Positions 1 through 10,694 of a DNA stretch of 64,000 nt are shown in pieces. The notes under the pieces are model-generated. The model searched no databases. It was given only the letters and a program-made list of their open reading frames with translations, and was not told where the DNA came from. The stretch covers positions 1,860,001 through 1,924,000 of the forward strand of contig JASISA010000009.1 in NCBI GenBank assembly GCA_031771865.1, in the 5' to 3' direction. Within the stretch, counting starts at the first letter, position 1; each line of letters begins with the position of its first letter. The stretch is from Nothophaeocryptopus gaeumannii. Its lineage: Eukaryota; Ascomycota; Dothideomycetes; Mycosphaerellales; Mycosphaerellaceae. The translations under genes were made by a program, and so were the position numbers.

Positions 1-3000
1 CTCTTGTCGATTCTGGCATTGACACCGTGCTGGAGCTGTATTATCGTTTGGAGGAAGCGCTGCCTGGCTACATGATCCCGAGTACACTCGTCCCTCTCAA
101 TCAGCTTCCGATTACTTCTCAGGGGAAATTGGACAAGCGCAAGCTGGAGGAGCTATATGCTGGGATTGAAGACAATATGCGTGCCCAGCTCTCTCGGTCC
201 TACGAGGTCTCCGCTCAGGACGGACCTCAGTCTGCCACTGAGCAGGTCATGGCACAGGCTCTTGCTAAAGTATTGGACGTTCCGGAGGCGATAATTTCAA
301 GGAACACGTCCTTTTTCGCGCTTGGCCTCAACTCTCTCAATGCGATTCGATTTGCTAGACGTCTGGAGAAGGCATTGAACACCTCCGTTGGTTTGGCTCT
401 GGTGCTGCGACATGCAAGCATTGCACGATTGGGTCAAGCCATCACAGCTAACGAAGCATCATCGGACGATACTCAAGTCGTCGACATTCACGCCGTCTTT
501 GACGATGACTTCTCACGAGAAATTCGAGAGCATTTTGGAAGACAGGGACTTTCAGTCGAAGCAGTCCTGCCCTGTACGCCTCTACAAGAGGCGATGCTGT
601 CGGCTGCAAAGGCAGAAGGGTCCGGGGCTTACTGCAACACCATGAAGCTACGGTTCGACGGCAATATCGACATATGGCAGAGCTGCTGGCAGGAATTAAC
701 GAAGAGACATTCGATCTTGCGCACAACTTTTGTTGAGACACCGATTGCTGCGAATCCCTACGCACAGGTGGTCATGCAAGACTTGTCCGTACCGCTGACG
801 ATGTCGGAGAAAGCTCGGCCGCAGCATCACATCAATGGAAATGCCAACGGCCATGCTAACGGCCATTCGAATGGTCATGTGAATGGCAAATCCAACGGAC
901 ACAGCAGCAAACATGGTGGTCAGGTGCACTGGCCAAAGTTGCAAGGTCTGTCACCACAGCACCCTATCCACATCACTGAAGATCATGGCGACCTATATAT
1001 GCAGATGCATCACGCAGTGTACGATGGCATTTCCGTTTCCAATCTATTGCTAGAAGTCCAGAACCTCCTCGAGGGCAAACCATTGGATGCTCCGGTACCT
1101 TTCGAACCCTTCCTTCAGAAGGTGCTGGAGCAAAACGGCGACGATGCGCTCAGCTTCTGGAGAGCGAGGATGCGTGACTTTGAGCCACACCCTTTTCCGA
1201 GTCCAAACGATGGGGACTTCGAGCGAGAGAAGTCGGTCACATTAGCTATTCGCCACAGACCTGATGACCTCAACAATGTTGCTGAGAAACGCTCTTGCAC
1301 CGCTACTGCACTATTCCAAGCCACCTGGATCAAAACACTCTCGTGTCTGCAGAATGTGCAGGATCTATGCTTCGGCAATGTTGTCAGTGGTCGCTCAGTG
1401 CCAGTCAAAGACGTCCATCGCCTCGTGGCACCTTGCTTCAACACCATGCCAGTCAGGGTCAAGCTCGTTGACTTTCGAACCAATGCGGACTTAGTTCGCA
1501 GCTTGCACCGTTCCAACATCGAATGCTTACCGTTCGAGCTCACGGCCCCTCGCCGTGTTCAGCAATTGACTTGCGACCCTGCGTTATGGCTCTTCGACTC
1601 TGTCCTACTCGTTCAGCCTCCGCAGGACGAAATTGTTGCCGAGTTTGTCGAAGCGGAAGAAGACACGGGTATGGGTATTCCTATTGTCGTTGAAGTTACT
1701 CCCACAGAAGATTATTACCGACTGCAAATTCACCACATCCCAGCCAAGGTTTCGGACAGTCTGGTAGGAGAGATAGCAGAGGCGTTTGTCGCAAGTCTGG
1801 AGTCATGTTTACGATACCCATCGAGCTCGTCCAGTGAACTGCTAGATTTCGACGTATCCAGAATCGCTGGTCGGCTTGCTCCGGCTAAGGAGACCACACA
1901 GCTCAACGGACATGTGAATGCCGATGGCAATGACGGCAACTGGTCATCTTTGGAAACAGTCATTCGGGAAGTCTTCGCTGAGCTTGCCGCTATCGAAGTG
2001 TCCCGTATTGGCAAGCTTACATCACTGTACAAGATTGGACTGGATAGTCTCAATGCTGCTCAGGTGGCATCGAAGTTGCGCAAGAAGGGCATCAACGTTG
2101 ACGCTGCTGATGTAATGCAACATCAGACACCTTCAGCCATCGCTTCTTCCCTGGACTCTGATGCATCTGAGAAGTCGACGACGTCAGACTTTGAGATCGA
2201 CCTGGAGGGCTTCGATAGCCAGTATCGAGCACAGATTGTGAGAACTCTCCGGCTGGACATGGAAAAAGTGGAGTCAATACGGCCCTGCACTGCAACTCAG
2301 AGCGGAATGCTTGCACAGTACATCCAGTCGCAGGGAGATTTCTACTTCAATCACAGCGTCTACGAGATCCCGCAAAGCTACGGTGTGATGCAGATTCGCG
2401 AGGCTTTGGCAAGAGTTCAACGCAAGTACCAAGTCTTGCGAATGGGATTCTGTCAGCTAGATGATGCCGGCATACCTTTCGCGATGGTCATCCACAGGCC
2501 TGATGTCTTCATCGACGAGGTGTTCTTGAATGACGAAACTTATGATATCGCTGATCTCCAGAGCACTGCAAGCCAAAGCGTTCTGAAGGCACTGCATCTC
2601 CCGGCTTGGCGGGTCTCTTTCCCCTCTGACAGCAGCAGAATGTGCATATCCATGCATCACGCCTTGTACGATGCAAGCACGCTAAGGCTTCTGCTCGCAG
2701 ACTTTGCCAAGTCATTGCGTACCTCTGATATTGGGCCTCCGACAGATATCGACACCGTGTTGCAGGCTCAGCTCGAAGGCGCAAACCGATTTAAAGACCA
2801 GCGAGAGGAGTTTTGGAAGTCAGCCCTCGAGCCCGCGAGCTTTGTCAAGTTTCCAAATTTGACACCTACAATAGTCAACCAGAGCCTTGCCCAGTCGCAA
2901 GAAGTGACGTGTAGCGTAGAGGTCCCGTTGTTGGACGATTTTTGCCGGCGCGAGAGTGTCACCATCCAGGCTCTTGGGCAAAGTGTTTGGGCTTCACTTC

Positions 3001-6000
3001 TTTCAGCATATCTTGGCGAGGCAGGCGTCACATTTGGCACTATCTTCTCAGGCTTGACGGCGGCCTCCTCACAAAGGATCGCATTTCCAAACATATCAAC
3101 ACTGCCTGTATACTGCAGCACGACAAAGTCAGATTTGGACTTGATCAAAGACATGGTGACCTACAACTCTGCCGTGCACAGACATCGCTTCTCGTCGTTG
3201 GCAGAAATTCAGCGCTTCGCCGGAACACCCGGACAGCCACTTTTTGACACGATCTTTGTCTACCAGAAGGCCAGCAACGAAGAGAATGAGCAGCTCCATT
3301 GGCGATCGATCAGCAATGCGCTTGGCGTGGACTACATTGCATCAATGGAGGTTGAAAACAACGGCTCGCAAAGCTTGACACTACGCTTGACGTATGACTT
3401 GCGATTCATTCCGGAGGAGCAAGCGACCTTGATGCTGCGCCAGTATGATGGTATTCTGGCAGGGATGACTCGCAGCTCTGGGAAGGATGCTTCGCTGTCC
3501 CACGATCTTCTATCAATTGTACCGGCGAAAGAAACAACACTGCCATCCGATGTCGAACTTCTGCATCAATTTGTGGAGCGAGGAGCAAAGCAGTACCCTC
3601 AGAAAGCTGCTCTTGAGTTCATTCACTCCCTCGAAGGCAGCAGTAAGGCACGTAAGCAATGGACGTATCAAGAGCTCAACGAGCGCGGCAATCAAGTTGC
3701 GCATCTCATCCAGCGATATGGCGTCAAACCTGGGAGCATCATTGCTGTGTGTATGAGCAAGTCACCCGAGGCCACCTTTGCTTTCATCGGAATCCTGAAG
3801 GCTGGATGCTCATTTTTAGCCATGGACCCAGATCTTCCCGTAGCTCGCCGCAAGTCCATTCTGGAAGATTCAGACTCGCGATTGCTCTTCGTCAACACTG
3901 GCAAGAAAGAAGTAGATCTTGAAGGTGTGGTGTCCAATATTGAGCTGACGGAATCGATGTTGCTCCAATTCCCCACGTCGAGCGTGGACATACCTACGAT
4001 CGATTCAAGCTCGACCAGCTACTGTCTGTACACCAGTGGTACGACCGGACAGCCCAAAGGCTGCGAATTGACCCACGAGAACGCTGTTCAAGCAATGTTG
4101 GCGTTTCAGCGTCTGTTTAGCGGGCATTGGTCGGACTCATCCAGATGGCTTCAGTTTGCCAGCTACTGGTTCGATGTCTCCGTCTTGGAGCAGTTCTGGA
4201 GCTGGAGTGTTGGAATCACTGTCGTTGGTGCTCCTCGAGATTTGGTACTGGAAGACTTGGCCGGCTTCATCCGCACAGCCGACATCACACATATTGATCT
4301 GACGCCTTCTCTCGCCCGGCTGCTGAGGCCTGAAGACGTTCCAAGCCTGCAAAACCATGTTTTCATCACCGGAGGTGAGGCATTGAAACAAGAGATCATT
4401 GAAGCCTGGGGATCTTATCACACCATCTACAACGGCTATGGCCCGACCGAGGCCACCATTGGCGTTACGATGAATCCGCATATTGGACCTGAGGCGAAGC
4501 CGTCCAACATTGGTCCACCATTTGATAATGTCGGCGCATACGTCCTGACTCCTGGTACGGACGAGCCTGTCTTGCGAGGGGCCATTGGTGAGCTCTGTGT
4601 GTCCGGCAAATTAGTTGGCAAGGGGTATCTCAACCGACCAGACTTGACGGCCAAAGCGTTCCCGTTCCTGCAACGACACGGAGAGAAAGTCTACAGAACT
4701 GGAGATCTTGTCAGACTCCTGGCCGATGGCTCTGTCTCATTCATCGGGCGAGCAGACACACAGACGAAGCTTCGGGGTCAGCGACTTGAGATCGACGAAA
4801 TCGATGCAGTCATCAAGGCAGCAGACACTGGGATCTCGGACGTTGCGTCCATTGTCGCCAAGTCTGCCGAAGGCGATAGAGAGTTGCTAGTTTCGTTCAT
4901 TGTCGATAGCGAAGACTCCGACCGAGAGCTCCGCCTGGCGAAATCAAGTCAAAGCCAACGACTGGCGGTGACTGCAGATCAAGCTTGCCGAGAACGTCTT
5001 CCGGGATACATGGTGCCTACGCACATCATACCGGTATCGAGGTTGCCACTCACGGTGAACAACAAGGTCGATGCTAAGTCACTAAAGAACCTTTGCTCAG
5101 AGATGTCTACACAAGACCTTCAAAAGCTCAAGGGCAATCTTGATCTGGATCGGGACTTACGACCAGCTGAGAAGAAGATTGCAAAAGTTTTGGCCAAGCT
5201 GCTCAAGATTGATATCAAAGACATCAGACCCAGCACAAACGTCTTTTCTCTCGGTCTATCTTCTGTGTCGGCTATTAACTTCACAACGCAACTTAAGAGA
5301 AATGGCGTCGAAGGCGCGACAATCACTGCTGTCATGAGGAACCCCACCATCGACAGCCTCGCACGTAGCATCACGGAAGGCGGTAGCAGTGATCGAGCTG
5401 AGCGTAATGCGGTACTCCAAGCGCAGCTTGCCATTACAGCATTTGCTCAGAGATATCGAAGCCTTGCAGCAGAGACACTGGCCGTCAACATCTCACGGAT
5501 CGAATCCATCGCTCCCTGCACGCCTCTACAAGAAGGCGTTCTGGTTGACTCTCTCAAAAGCTCTAGCCGTCCTTACTTCAATGAGTTTCGATACGATGTT
5601 ACTGGATTCAACATGGAGAAGCTAGTGGAGGCGATCTCGCAGCTTCATCGCACGCTGCCCATACTGCGGACAGCGTTTGTGAGAACAGACGAAGGTTTTG
5701 CGCAGGTCGTGCGCCGAGCCTGTGACTGCCAAGTCCAGCTCGTTGAGTCGGACGGTAATAAGAACAGGCTGGTCGAACTGAAGGCTCAGTGGCAAGGTGA
5801 GGCGGAATCCGAAGTCTTGACGCCCTTCAAGATCATTGTTCTCCGGACCGCATCAACGTTCATCATGGCCATGTTCGCGCATCATGCTCTTTATGACGGC
5901 ATCTCGTGGGATCTGATGATGGAGAAGCTGTCTCAGTTATACAACTCCGGCGGCGAAGTGGACAGCGGACCTGACTTCATTGGTGCCCTTGCACATGGCC

Positions 6001-9000
6001 TGTTGATCCAGCGAGAAGACGCCAAAGCATTCTGGCAGCATCGCTTAGAGGGCTATCAATACTCTCCACTGAGCGTGTTGAGTCCTAGCCCATCAGCCTC
6101 CGACCTTTTCGTGAGTCGTCATCTCCAAAACAGCGATGCACTGGAAGCGACTCGGAAGACTCTTGGGGTTTCTCACCAGGCCATTCTGCAAGCAGCATTC
6201 GCTGTGACTCTGCACCAATTCTCACCTCAATCGCGAACCTATGGCGTGGTGTTGTCAGGGCGATCAATAGCATTCGAGGATGCTGACCAAGTGCTCGGCC
6301 CAATGTTCAACACCGTACCGTACGCACTGGACTTTCATCTTACCGACAGCTGGAAAGACTATCTGCAGCGCTGCCAGCGAGTCAACGCGGAAGTATTTCC
6401 TTATCAGCACACTTCTCTGCGAACGATCAGAAAGGCTTGTGGCCGCCATGCATCCGATCCCATGTTTGATGCGCTCTTCGTCTTTCAACGGCCGGAAGGG
6501 GATGGTAGTGGCGTGTTCAAGCAGATTGAGACCGAGACGATCGCGGAGTATCCGCTTGCTATAGAGGCAGAACTATCGCCATCGGGTCAGCTTACAGTGA
6601 CAGCCGCCGCTCAAGCAGGATACGTGGACGAGAGTAGTATTAAAGACCTCCTTGCCACCTTTGAGAAAGTCGTCAATTCTATAGTTGAGCAACCGGGGCA
6701 GAGCATATCTGAGGAGTTCGCAATATCCAGCCACAGTGTCATAGCAACACCACGACAAGACACCAGCAGCACGACGCCGACGAGCTCTGCTCATGACATG
6801 GAATGGACTCCAGAAGCCAAGGAGCTGCGAGAGATTATAGCCGAGACTGCTGGCTGTGATGTCGAGTCGGTCTCAGAGCACGTGGCAATCTTCACGTTGG
6901 GTCTTGACAGTATCGATGCTGTGAAGCTTGCGTCTCGCATGAAACGAGCAGGTCTGCCGCTTCCGGTGAGCAAGATTCTGCAGGCTCAGACGATTCCAAA
7001 GATGCTTGAACAAATTCAATCGCAGCAGGCTGGCCAAGAGATCTCACATCAAAGCAGCAAGCTCGCGAAGCTCGAGGGACAGCTGCAGAGTGTCCGACAC
7101 CTCTTTGATCCAGCATTTGCTGATGGCATAGAGCGTATCTTGCCTGCTGCTCCTGGCCAAGAGGGTCTCTTGGCAGACATGATCCGTTCTGAGCTCCGGG
7201 AATACTTCAACTCTGATATCATGCGACTGCGCAAGGACATCGAAATTTCTCAGCTGAAACTAGCTTGGCAGGCTGTCGTCGATGCATCGCCGATCCTGAG
7301 GACGAGCTTCATCGAGGTGTCAGATCCGCAAATTGACGCAGTCTTTGCCCAGGTCGTCCATAAGCCACATACAGTGCACTTTCAGACAGTCGAAGCCAGC
7401 AGCATTGAAGACCTGACGGAGTACTTGGATCAAGTAAGAGCTGATGTCAAGAGTACCTTCTCGCAGGAACCACCACTCCGCCTTGCCATTGCGACTGTAC
7501 ACGATGAACGCTACTTGATTCTGTCTCTTACTCATGCGCAGTATGATGGCCACAGCATTGGTCTGCTCCATGAGGATGTCGCCCGGGCCTATGGAGGTGA
7601 TCTCCAGGCTCGACCACCCAATGATGAAGCCATCGATCTCGCACTATGTTCCACCAATGCTGAGGCGATGGCATTCTGGCGTAACTTCCTAGTAGGCGCC
7701 AAGATATCCAGGTTTAACGTCCAAGAAGACCCGAAGCCAACGACATACCGCGCAGAACGCAGTTCAGCGGTCTCGGCGCAAGATGCCAGAGCATCTTGCA
7801 AGCGATTTGGTGTCTCGCTACAAGCACTCGCACAGACCGCATGGGCTCTGTTGCTTGCTCACTACCTTCATGAGCTGGAAGTCGTCTTTGGAGTGGTCTT
7901 GGCCTGTCGCGAAAGTGAGGAAGCCGAGAACGTCCTCTTCCCTACGATGAACACGGTGCCCATTCGAGTTTCTTTACATGGCAATGGCGAGAAGATGCTG
8001 CGGTACCTTCAAGAGACCATCAATTCAGTCCGGCCATTTCAGAGGACTCCGCTACGCTCCATTCAAGCTGCGGCTTCGGATGTCGTTCAAAGCAGTAAGA
8101 CTGATAACAAGCAAGGCTTCTTCGACACGCTCTTCATTTATCAGAGTCGCGGTGGAGCCGAGCACGATAGTCAAGAGCCGCTGTATGAGTCTGTTGGTGG
8201 AGGTTCCAATGTAGAGTATCCAATTGCTGTGGAAGTTGAGGCCGTTGGCGAGGAATTGGTCATCCGAGCAGCGTGCAAGAGCCACGCCATGAACGAGAAT
8301 GGGACAAAAGACTTACTAAAGAAGTTTGACCACGTTCTTGATCAATTGGTCAATGCGCCCCAGAAGGCGACCGTTGAGTCCTTTAGTGACAAAGTGTCTA
8401 TCTGCGGACTACCATCCTTCCCACTGCGTTCGGACACGATTTCCCGACAAACGACACGCGAACTTCAGATTGAAGATGATTCTGATGAGGACTCTGTTGA
8501 CGAATCCCCTGTCCTCGATGCGATAAGATCTACACTGGCTCAAGTCGCGAAGGTGCCCCCAGGTGACGTTTCCCCCACGACTACCATTGAGAGCATCGGC
8601 ATCGATTCGATCTCAGCCATCAAAGTTACTGCTCTGTTACGAAAGGCGTCTATTAAGCTGCCCGTGAGCGAGATCTTGAAAGCGCAGACGCCGAGGCGGA
8701 TGGCTGAGCTGGTCGACAATCAGCCGCCATCTGAAGCCACCAGTTCGATCTCTGCCAAAGGAGCCATTGCGAGCGCACTGCAAAAGATCGACATGAGCAG
8801 AGTGCGAGAGCGTTTGAAACTCGAGGCTGATGAGATCGAACAAGTGCTGCCGGCTACTGCAGGGCAGCTGTACATGCTCTCGCTGTGGCAGAAGACCGGA
8901 GGAGAGCTTTTTATGCCGACGTTTGAGTACCATCTCAAGACTCAACTGTCCGCCGAGCGTGTCAACGAAGCTTGGACTCATGTGGCAGCTCGCCATACAA

Positions 9001-10109
9001 TACTGCGCACAGTCTTCTGCATCAGTGGCAATGATGACGTACCTCTCTTGCAGGTCATTCTCCGGCAAATGCCCGAGAAGGACAAACTTGACGCACCGCA
9101 GACTCTTGCTCGAATGACTGTTGAAAGAGCCTCGAACGGCTTCGACTTGAAGCTGAACATCCATCATGCTCTGTATGACGCCGTATCTCTGCCCATGCTC
9201 ATACAAGAGCTGCAAGGCGTTCTTGATGGCGCTCTGCCGTCTCCATCGACTCTCAAGACAGAAGATTTTGTCGCCTTATCGACCTCGAATGATGCAAAAG
9301 AGAGGTCTCGAAGGTTCTGGAGCAGATACCTGTCACGCACGCAGGCTATGCGTCTTCGTCAAACGGTGGAAGAGTCAGCGAGAAAGATACAAGTTTACCA
9401 GCCATCCGCCTTCACTTCTGGCAATGGCCTCCAACAGCGCGCTCGCAAAGCGGGTGTATCGACCCAAGCTCTATTGTTCGCAGTCTACGCCAGAATCTAT
9501 GCCGCACACACTGCGTCTGCCAGTGACACGGACGGAGATGTCGTCCTGGGCATATACATAGCCAACCGCTCGCACCTTCCAGACCTCGACAAGCTCGCTG
9601 TTCCGACGCTCAACCTCTTGCCACTTCTCGTTCACTCGTCAACATCCACCCCAGTCCTCGAGAGCGCTAAGCGAATCGACAAAGACCTGCGAGAGATTGG
9701 AAGTATACCAAATGCCGCCGCCAGCTTAGCAGACATTCACACTTGGACCGGCATCAAGGTCGATACATTTGTGAACTTCCTCCGTCTTCCGTCGCCCACC
9801 ACCACGTCGTCCTCCCAGGCTGAAGCCAAGGCCAACATCATCGAAGACAAGAACTCCTTCACCCAACCTTTCAGCCGCGTACTCACACCTTCCAAACCCG
9901 ACACCTTCACCATGCCGAAAGGATTGGAGGATTTCAAAGCGCATGAAGCGTATCAGCATGCGGTGGATGTGGAATTGAGTTTGTCGGAAGATGGGAAATT
10001 GAGCATGGGTGGCTTCTGTTTGGAGGAGATGATGGGGTTGGAGGAGGTTGAAGGGGTTATGGAGGAGATGAGGGAGGGGCTGGAGGGGTTGTTGAAGGAA
10101 GACGAGTAG
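1..10109 (+). CDS. Ferrichrome-type siderophore synthetase (NRPS), 3' part
   Basis: Non-ribosomal peptide synthetase, open from the left edge (no start in the window) to a TAG at 10107-10109, about 3,368 residues visible. Residues below are counted from the codon at base 27. Domain order: end of an adenylation domain (1-45), T1 (Ser ~103 in LGLNSL), C1 (HHAVYDG ~328), T2 (LDSL ~674), C2 (HHALYDA ~877), a complete A domain (~1185-1690; TSGTTGQPKG, NGYGPTEAT, YRTGDL, NNKVD), T3 (LGLSSVS), C3 (HHALYDG ~1952), T4 (LGLDSID), C4 (THAQYDG ~2502), T5 (IGIDSIS), C5 (HHALYDA ~3046). An A-T-C module followed by T-C-T-C at the C terminus is the known hallmark of SidC/NPS2 intracellular siderophore (ferricrocin/ferrichrome) synthetases. 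The product is inferred. No thioesterase is seen; in this family a terminal C domain is thought to cyclise the peptide. No intron is needed. Confidence 0.93.
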   Translation, partial: LVDSGIDTVLELYYRLEEALPGYMIPSTLVPLNQLPITSQGKLDKRKLEELYAGIEDNMRAQLSRSYEVSAQDGPQSATEQVMAQALAKVLDVPEAIISRNTSFFALGLNSLNAIRFARRLEKALNTSVGLALVLRHASIARLGQAITANEASSDDTQVVDIHAVFDDDFSREIREHFGRQGLSVEAVLPCTPLQEAMLSAAKAEGSGAYCNTMKLRFDGNIDIWQSCWQELTKRHSILRTTFVETPIAANPYAQVVMQDLSVPLTMSEKARPQHHINGNANGHANGHSNGHVNGKSNGHSSKHGGQVHWPKLQGLSPQHPIHITEDHGDLYMQMHHAVYDGISVSNLLLEVQNLLEGKPLDAPVPFEPFLQKVLEQNGDDALSFWRARMRDFEPHPFPSPNDGDFEREKSVTLAIRHRPDDLNNVAEKRSCTATALFQATWIKTLSCLQNVQDLCFGNVVSGRSVPVKDVHRLVAPCFNTMPVRVKLVDFRTNADLVRSLHRSNIECLPFELTAPRRVQQLTCDPALWLFDSVLLVQPPQDEIVAEFVEAEEDTGMGIPIVVEVTPTEDYYRLQIHHIPAKVSDSLVGEIAEAFVASLESCLRYPSSSSSELLDFDVSRIAGRLAPAKETTQLNGHVNADGNDGNWSSLETVIREVFAELAAIEVSRIGKLTSLYKIGLDSLNAAQVASKLRKKGINVDAADVMQHQTPSAIASSLDSDASEKSTTSDFEIDLEGFDSQYRAQIVRTLRLDMEKVESIRPCTATQSGMLAQYIQSQGDFYFNHSVYEIPQSYGVMQIREALARVQRKYQVLRMGFCQLDDAGIPFAMVIHRPDVFIDEVFLNDETYDIADLQSTASQSVLKALHLPAWRVSFPSDSSRMCISMHHALYDASTLRLLLADFAKSLRTSDIGPPTDIDTVLQAQLEGANRFKDQREEFWKSALEPASFVKFPNLTPTIVNQSLAQSQEVTCSVEVPLLDDFCRRESVTIQALGQSVWASLLSAYLGEAGVTFGTIFSGLTAASSQRIAFPNISTLPVYCSTTKSDLDLIKDMVTYNSAVHRHRFSSLAEIQRFAGTPGQPLFDTIFVYQKASNEENEQLHWRSISNALGVDYIASMEVENNGSQSLTLRLTYDLRFIPEEQATLMLRQYDGILAGMTRSSGKDASLSHDLLSIVPAKETTLPSDVELLHQFVERGAKQYPQKAALEFIHSLEGSSKARKQWTYQELNERGNQVAHLIQRYGVKPGSIIAVCMSKSPEATFAFIGILKAGCSFLAMDPDLPVARRKSILEDSDSRLLFVNTGKKEVDLEGVVSNIELTESMLLQFPTSSVDIPTIDSSSTSYCLYTSGTTGQPKGCELTHENAVQAMLAFQRLFSGHWSDSSRWLQFASYWFDVSVLEQFWSWSVGITVVGAPRDLVLEDLAGFIRTADITHIDLTPSLARLLRPEDVPSLQNHVFITGGEALKQEIIEAWGSYHTIYNGYGPTEATIGVTMNPHIGPEAKPSNIGPPFDNVGAYVLTPGTDEPVLRGAIGELCVSGKLVGKGYLNRPDLTAKAFPFLQRHGEKVYRTGDLVRLLADGSVSFIGRADTQTKLRGQRLEIDEIDAVIKAADTGISDVASIVAKSAEGDRELLVSFIVDSEDSDRELRLAKSSQSQRLAVTADQACRERLPGYMVPTHIIPVSRLPLTVNNKVDAKSLKNLCSEMSTQDLQKLKGNLDLDRDLRPAEKKIAKVLAKLLKIDIKDIRPSTNVFSLGLSSVSAINFTTQLKRNGVEGATITAVMRNPTIDSLARSITEGGSSDRAERNAVLQAQLAITAFAQRYRSLAAETLAVNISRIESIAPCTPLQEGVLVDSLKSSSRPYFNEFRYDVTGFNMEKLVEAISQLHRTLPILRTAFVRTDEGFAQVVRRACDCQVQLVESDGNKNRLVELKAQWQGEAESEVLTPFKIIVLRTASTFIMAMFAHHALYDGISWDLMMEKLSQLYNSGGEVDSGPDFIGALAHGLLIQREDAKAFWQHRLEGYQYSPLSVLSPSPSASDLFVSRHLQNSDALEATRKTLGVSHQAILQAAFAVTLHQFSPQSRTYGVVLSGRSIAFEDADQVLGPMFNTVPYALDFHLTDSWKDYLQRCQRVNAEVFPYQHTSLRTIRKACGRHASDPMFDALFVFQRPEGDGSGVFKQIETETIAEYPLAIEAELSPSGQLTVTAAAQAGYVDESSIKDLLATFEKVVNSIVEQPGQSISEEFAISSHSVIATPRQDTSSTTPTSSAHDMEWTPEAKELREIIAETAGCDVESVSEHVAIFTLGLDSIDAVKLASRMKRAGLPLPVSKILQAQTIPKMLEQIQSQQAGQEISHQSSKLAKLEGQLQSVRHLFDPAFADGIERILPAAPGQEGLLADMIRSELREYFNSDIMRLRKDIEISQLKLAWQAVVDASPILRTSFIEVSDPQIDAVFAQVVHKPHTVHFQTVEASSIEDLTEYLDQVRADVKSTFSQEPPLRLAIATVHDERYLILSLTHAQYDGHSIGLLHEDVARAYGGDLQARPPNDEAIDLALCSTNAEAMAFWRNFLVGAKISRFNVQEDPKPTTYRAERSSAVSAQDARASCKRFGVSLQALAQTAWALLLAHYLHELEVVFGVVLACRESEEAENVLFPTMNTVPIRVSLHGNGEKMLRYLQETINSVRPFQRTPLRSIQAAASDVVQSSKTDNKQGFFDTLFIYQSRGGAEHDSQEPLYESVGGGSNVEYPIAVEVEAVGEELVIRAACKSHAMNENGTKDLLKKFDHVLDQLVNAPQKATVESFSDKVSICGLPSFPLRSDTISRQTTRELQIEDDSDEDSVDESPVLDAIRSTLAQVAKVPPGDVSPTTTIESIGIDSISAIKVTALLRKASIKLPVSEILKAQTPRRMAELVDNQPPSEATSSISAKGAIASALQKIDMSRVRERLKLEADEIEQVLPATAGQLYMLSLWQKTGGELFMPTFEYHLKTQLSAERVNEAWTHVAARHTILRTVFCISGNDDVPLLQVILRQMPEKDKLDAPQTLARMTVERASNGFDLKLNIHHALYDAVSLPMLIQELQGVLDGALPSPSTLKTEDFVALSTSNDAKERSRRFWSRYLSRTQAMRLRQTVEESARKIQVYQPSAFTSGNGLQQRARKAGVSTQALLFAVYARIYAAHTASASDTDGDVVLGIYIANRSHLPDLDKLAVPTLNLLPLLVHSSTSTPVLESAKRIDKDLREIGSIPNAAASLADIHTWTGIKVDTFVNFLRLPSPTTTSSSQAEAKANIIEDKNSFTQPFSRVLTPSKPDTFTMPKGLEDFKAHEAYQHAVDVELSLSEDGKLSMGGFCLEEMMGLEEVEGVMEEMREGLEGLLKEDE
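832..915 (+). repeat. In-frame Asn-Gly-His low-complexity repeat in NRPS
   Basis: An imperfect 12-base repeat (aatggccatgct type) is translated as NGH/NGK/NGHAN units inside the first condensation domain of the NRPS, before its HHxxxDG motif. It probably forms a flexible surface loop and is a likely site of length variation between strains. Confidence 0.8.
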
Positions 10110-10694
10110 AGTAAGGGACGTGGTGTGCACTTACAAGGGCGGTTTTATCATAGAGGCGTTCTGGGATTATGAGCAAACGTATATGTCTGTTTCACTTCAT
10201 AGACTTCTTGAACCTTCACTGCAGTTGTTTCGAATGGGGATTTTCCCTTTCATTCCGTTGTGATCCTATCTCATCTCTGCAATTCCAGTATCTAGTCCTA
10301 CTGTCCAGGTGTCTCATCTACTTTCCATCTTGCCCGGCATAAGCTCTCAGGCCTCATCAAAACTTTTGGTTTGGTCTCCTGGACCGATCATATGCATCGT
10401 AGACAATCCACCCATCTATCCCTCACCTCTCATCCAATGGACTTTTCCCAGTTCTTCAATGTAGTGTTAGCTCCCAAAGGCCGTCGCTCATGCTGCCCAA
10501 AAAATATCCTTTTCGTCAAAAGACCTCACGGGTGGCTTTCTGTCGTCACCCGCGTCAACCTCAACTTCAGTCACGGTGGTAGTGACTTTCGCTTTTAGAG
10601 CAGGCAAGTCTGGCATCAAAGTAGAGTTGTGTGGTACTATCGGTGGCAACAATTTTGAGGCAGGCTGCAACGCCGGAGTCGAGTCAGGAGACGC
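10110..10694. other. Convergent intergenic region
   Basis: This stretch holds the 3' flanks of two convergent genes, the NRPS and the phosphoacetylglucosamine mutase. No further gene, RNA or repeat was recognised. Confidence 0.7.

Noticed and set aside
8637..9215. 192-codon open frame on the minus strand within the NRPS
   Set aside because: It lies wholly opposite a strongly conserved coding region and has no recognisable protein features.
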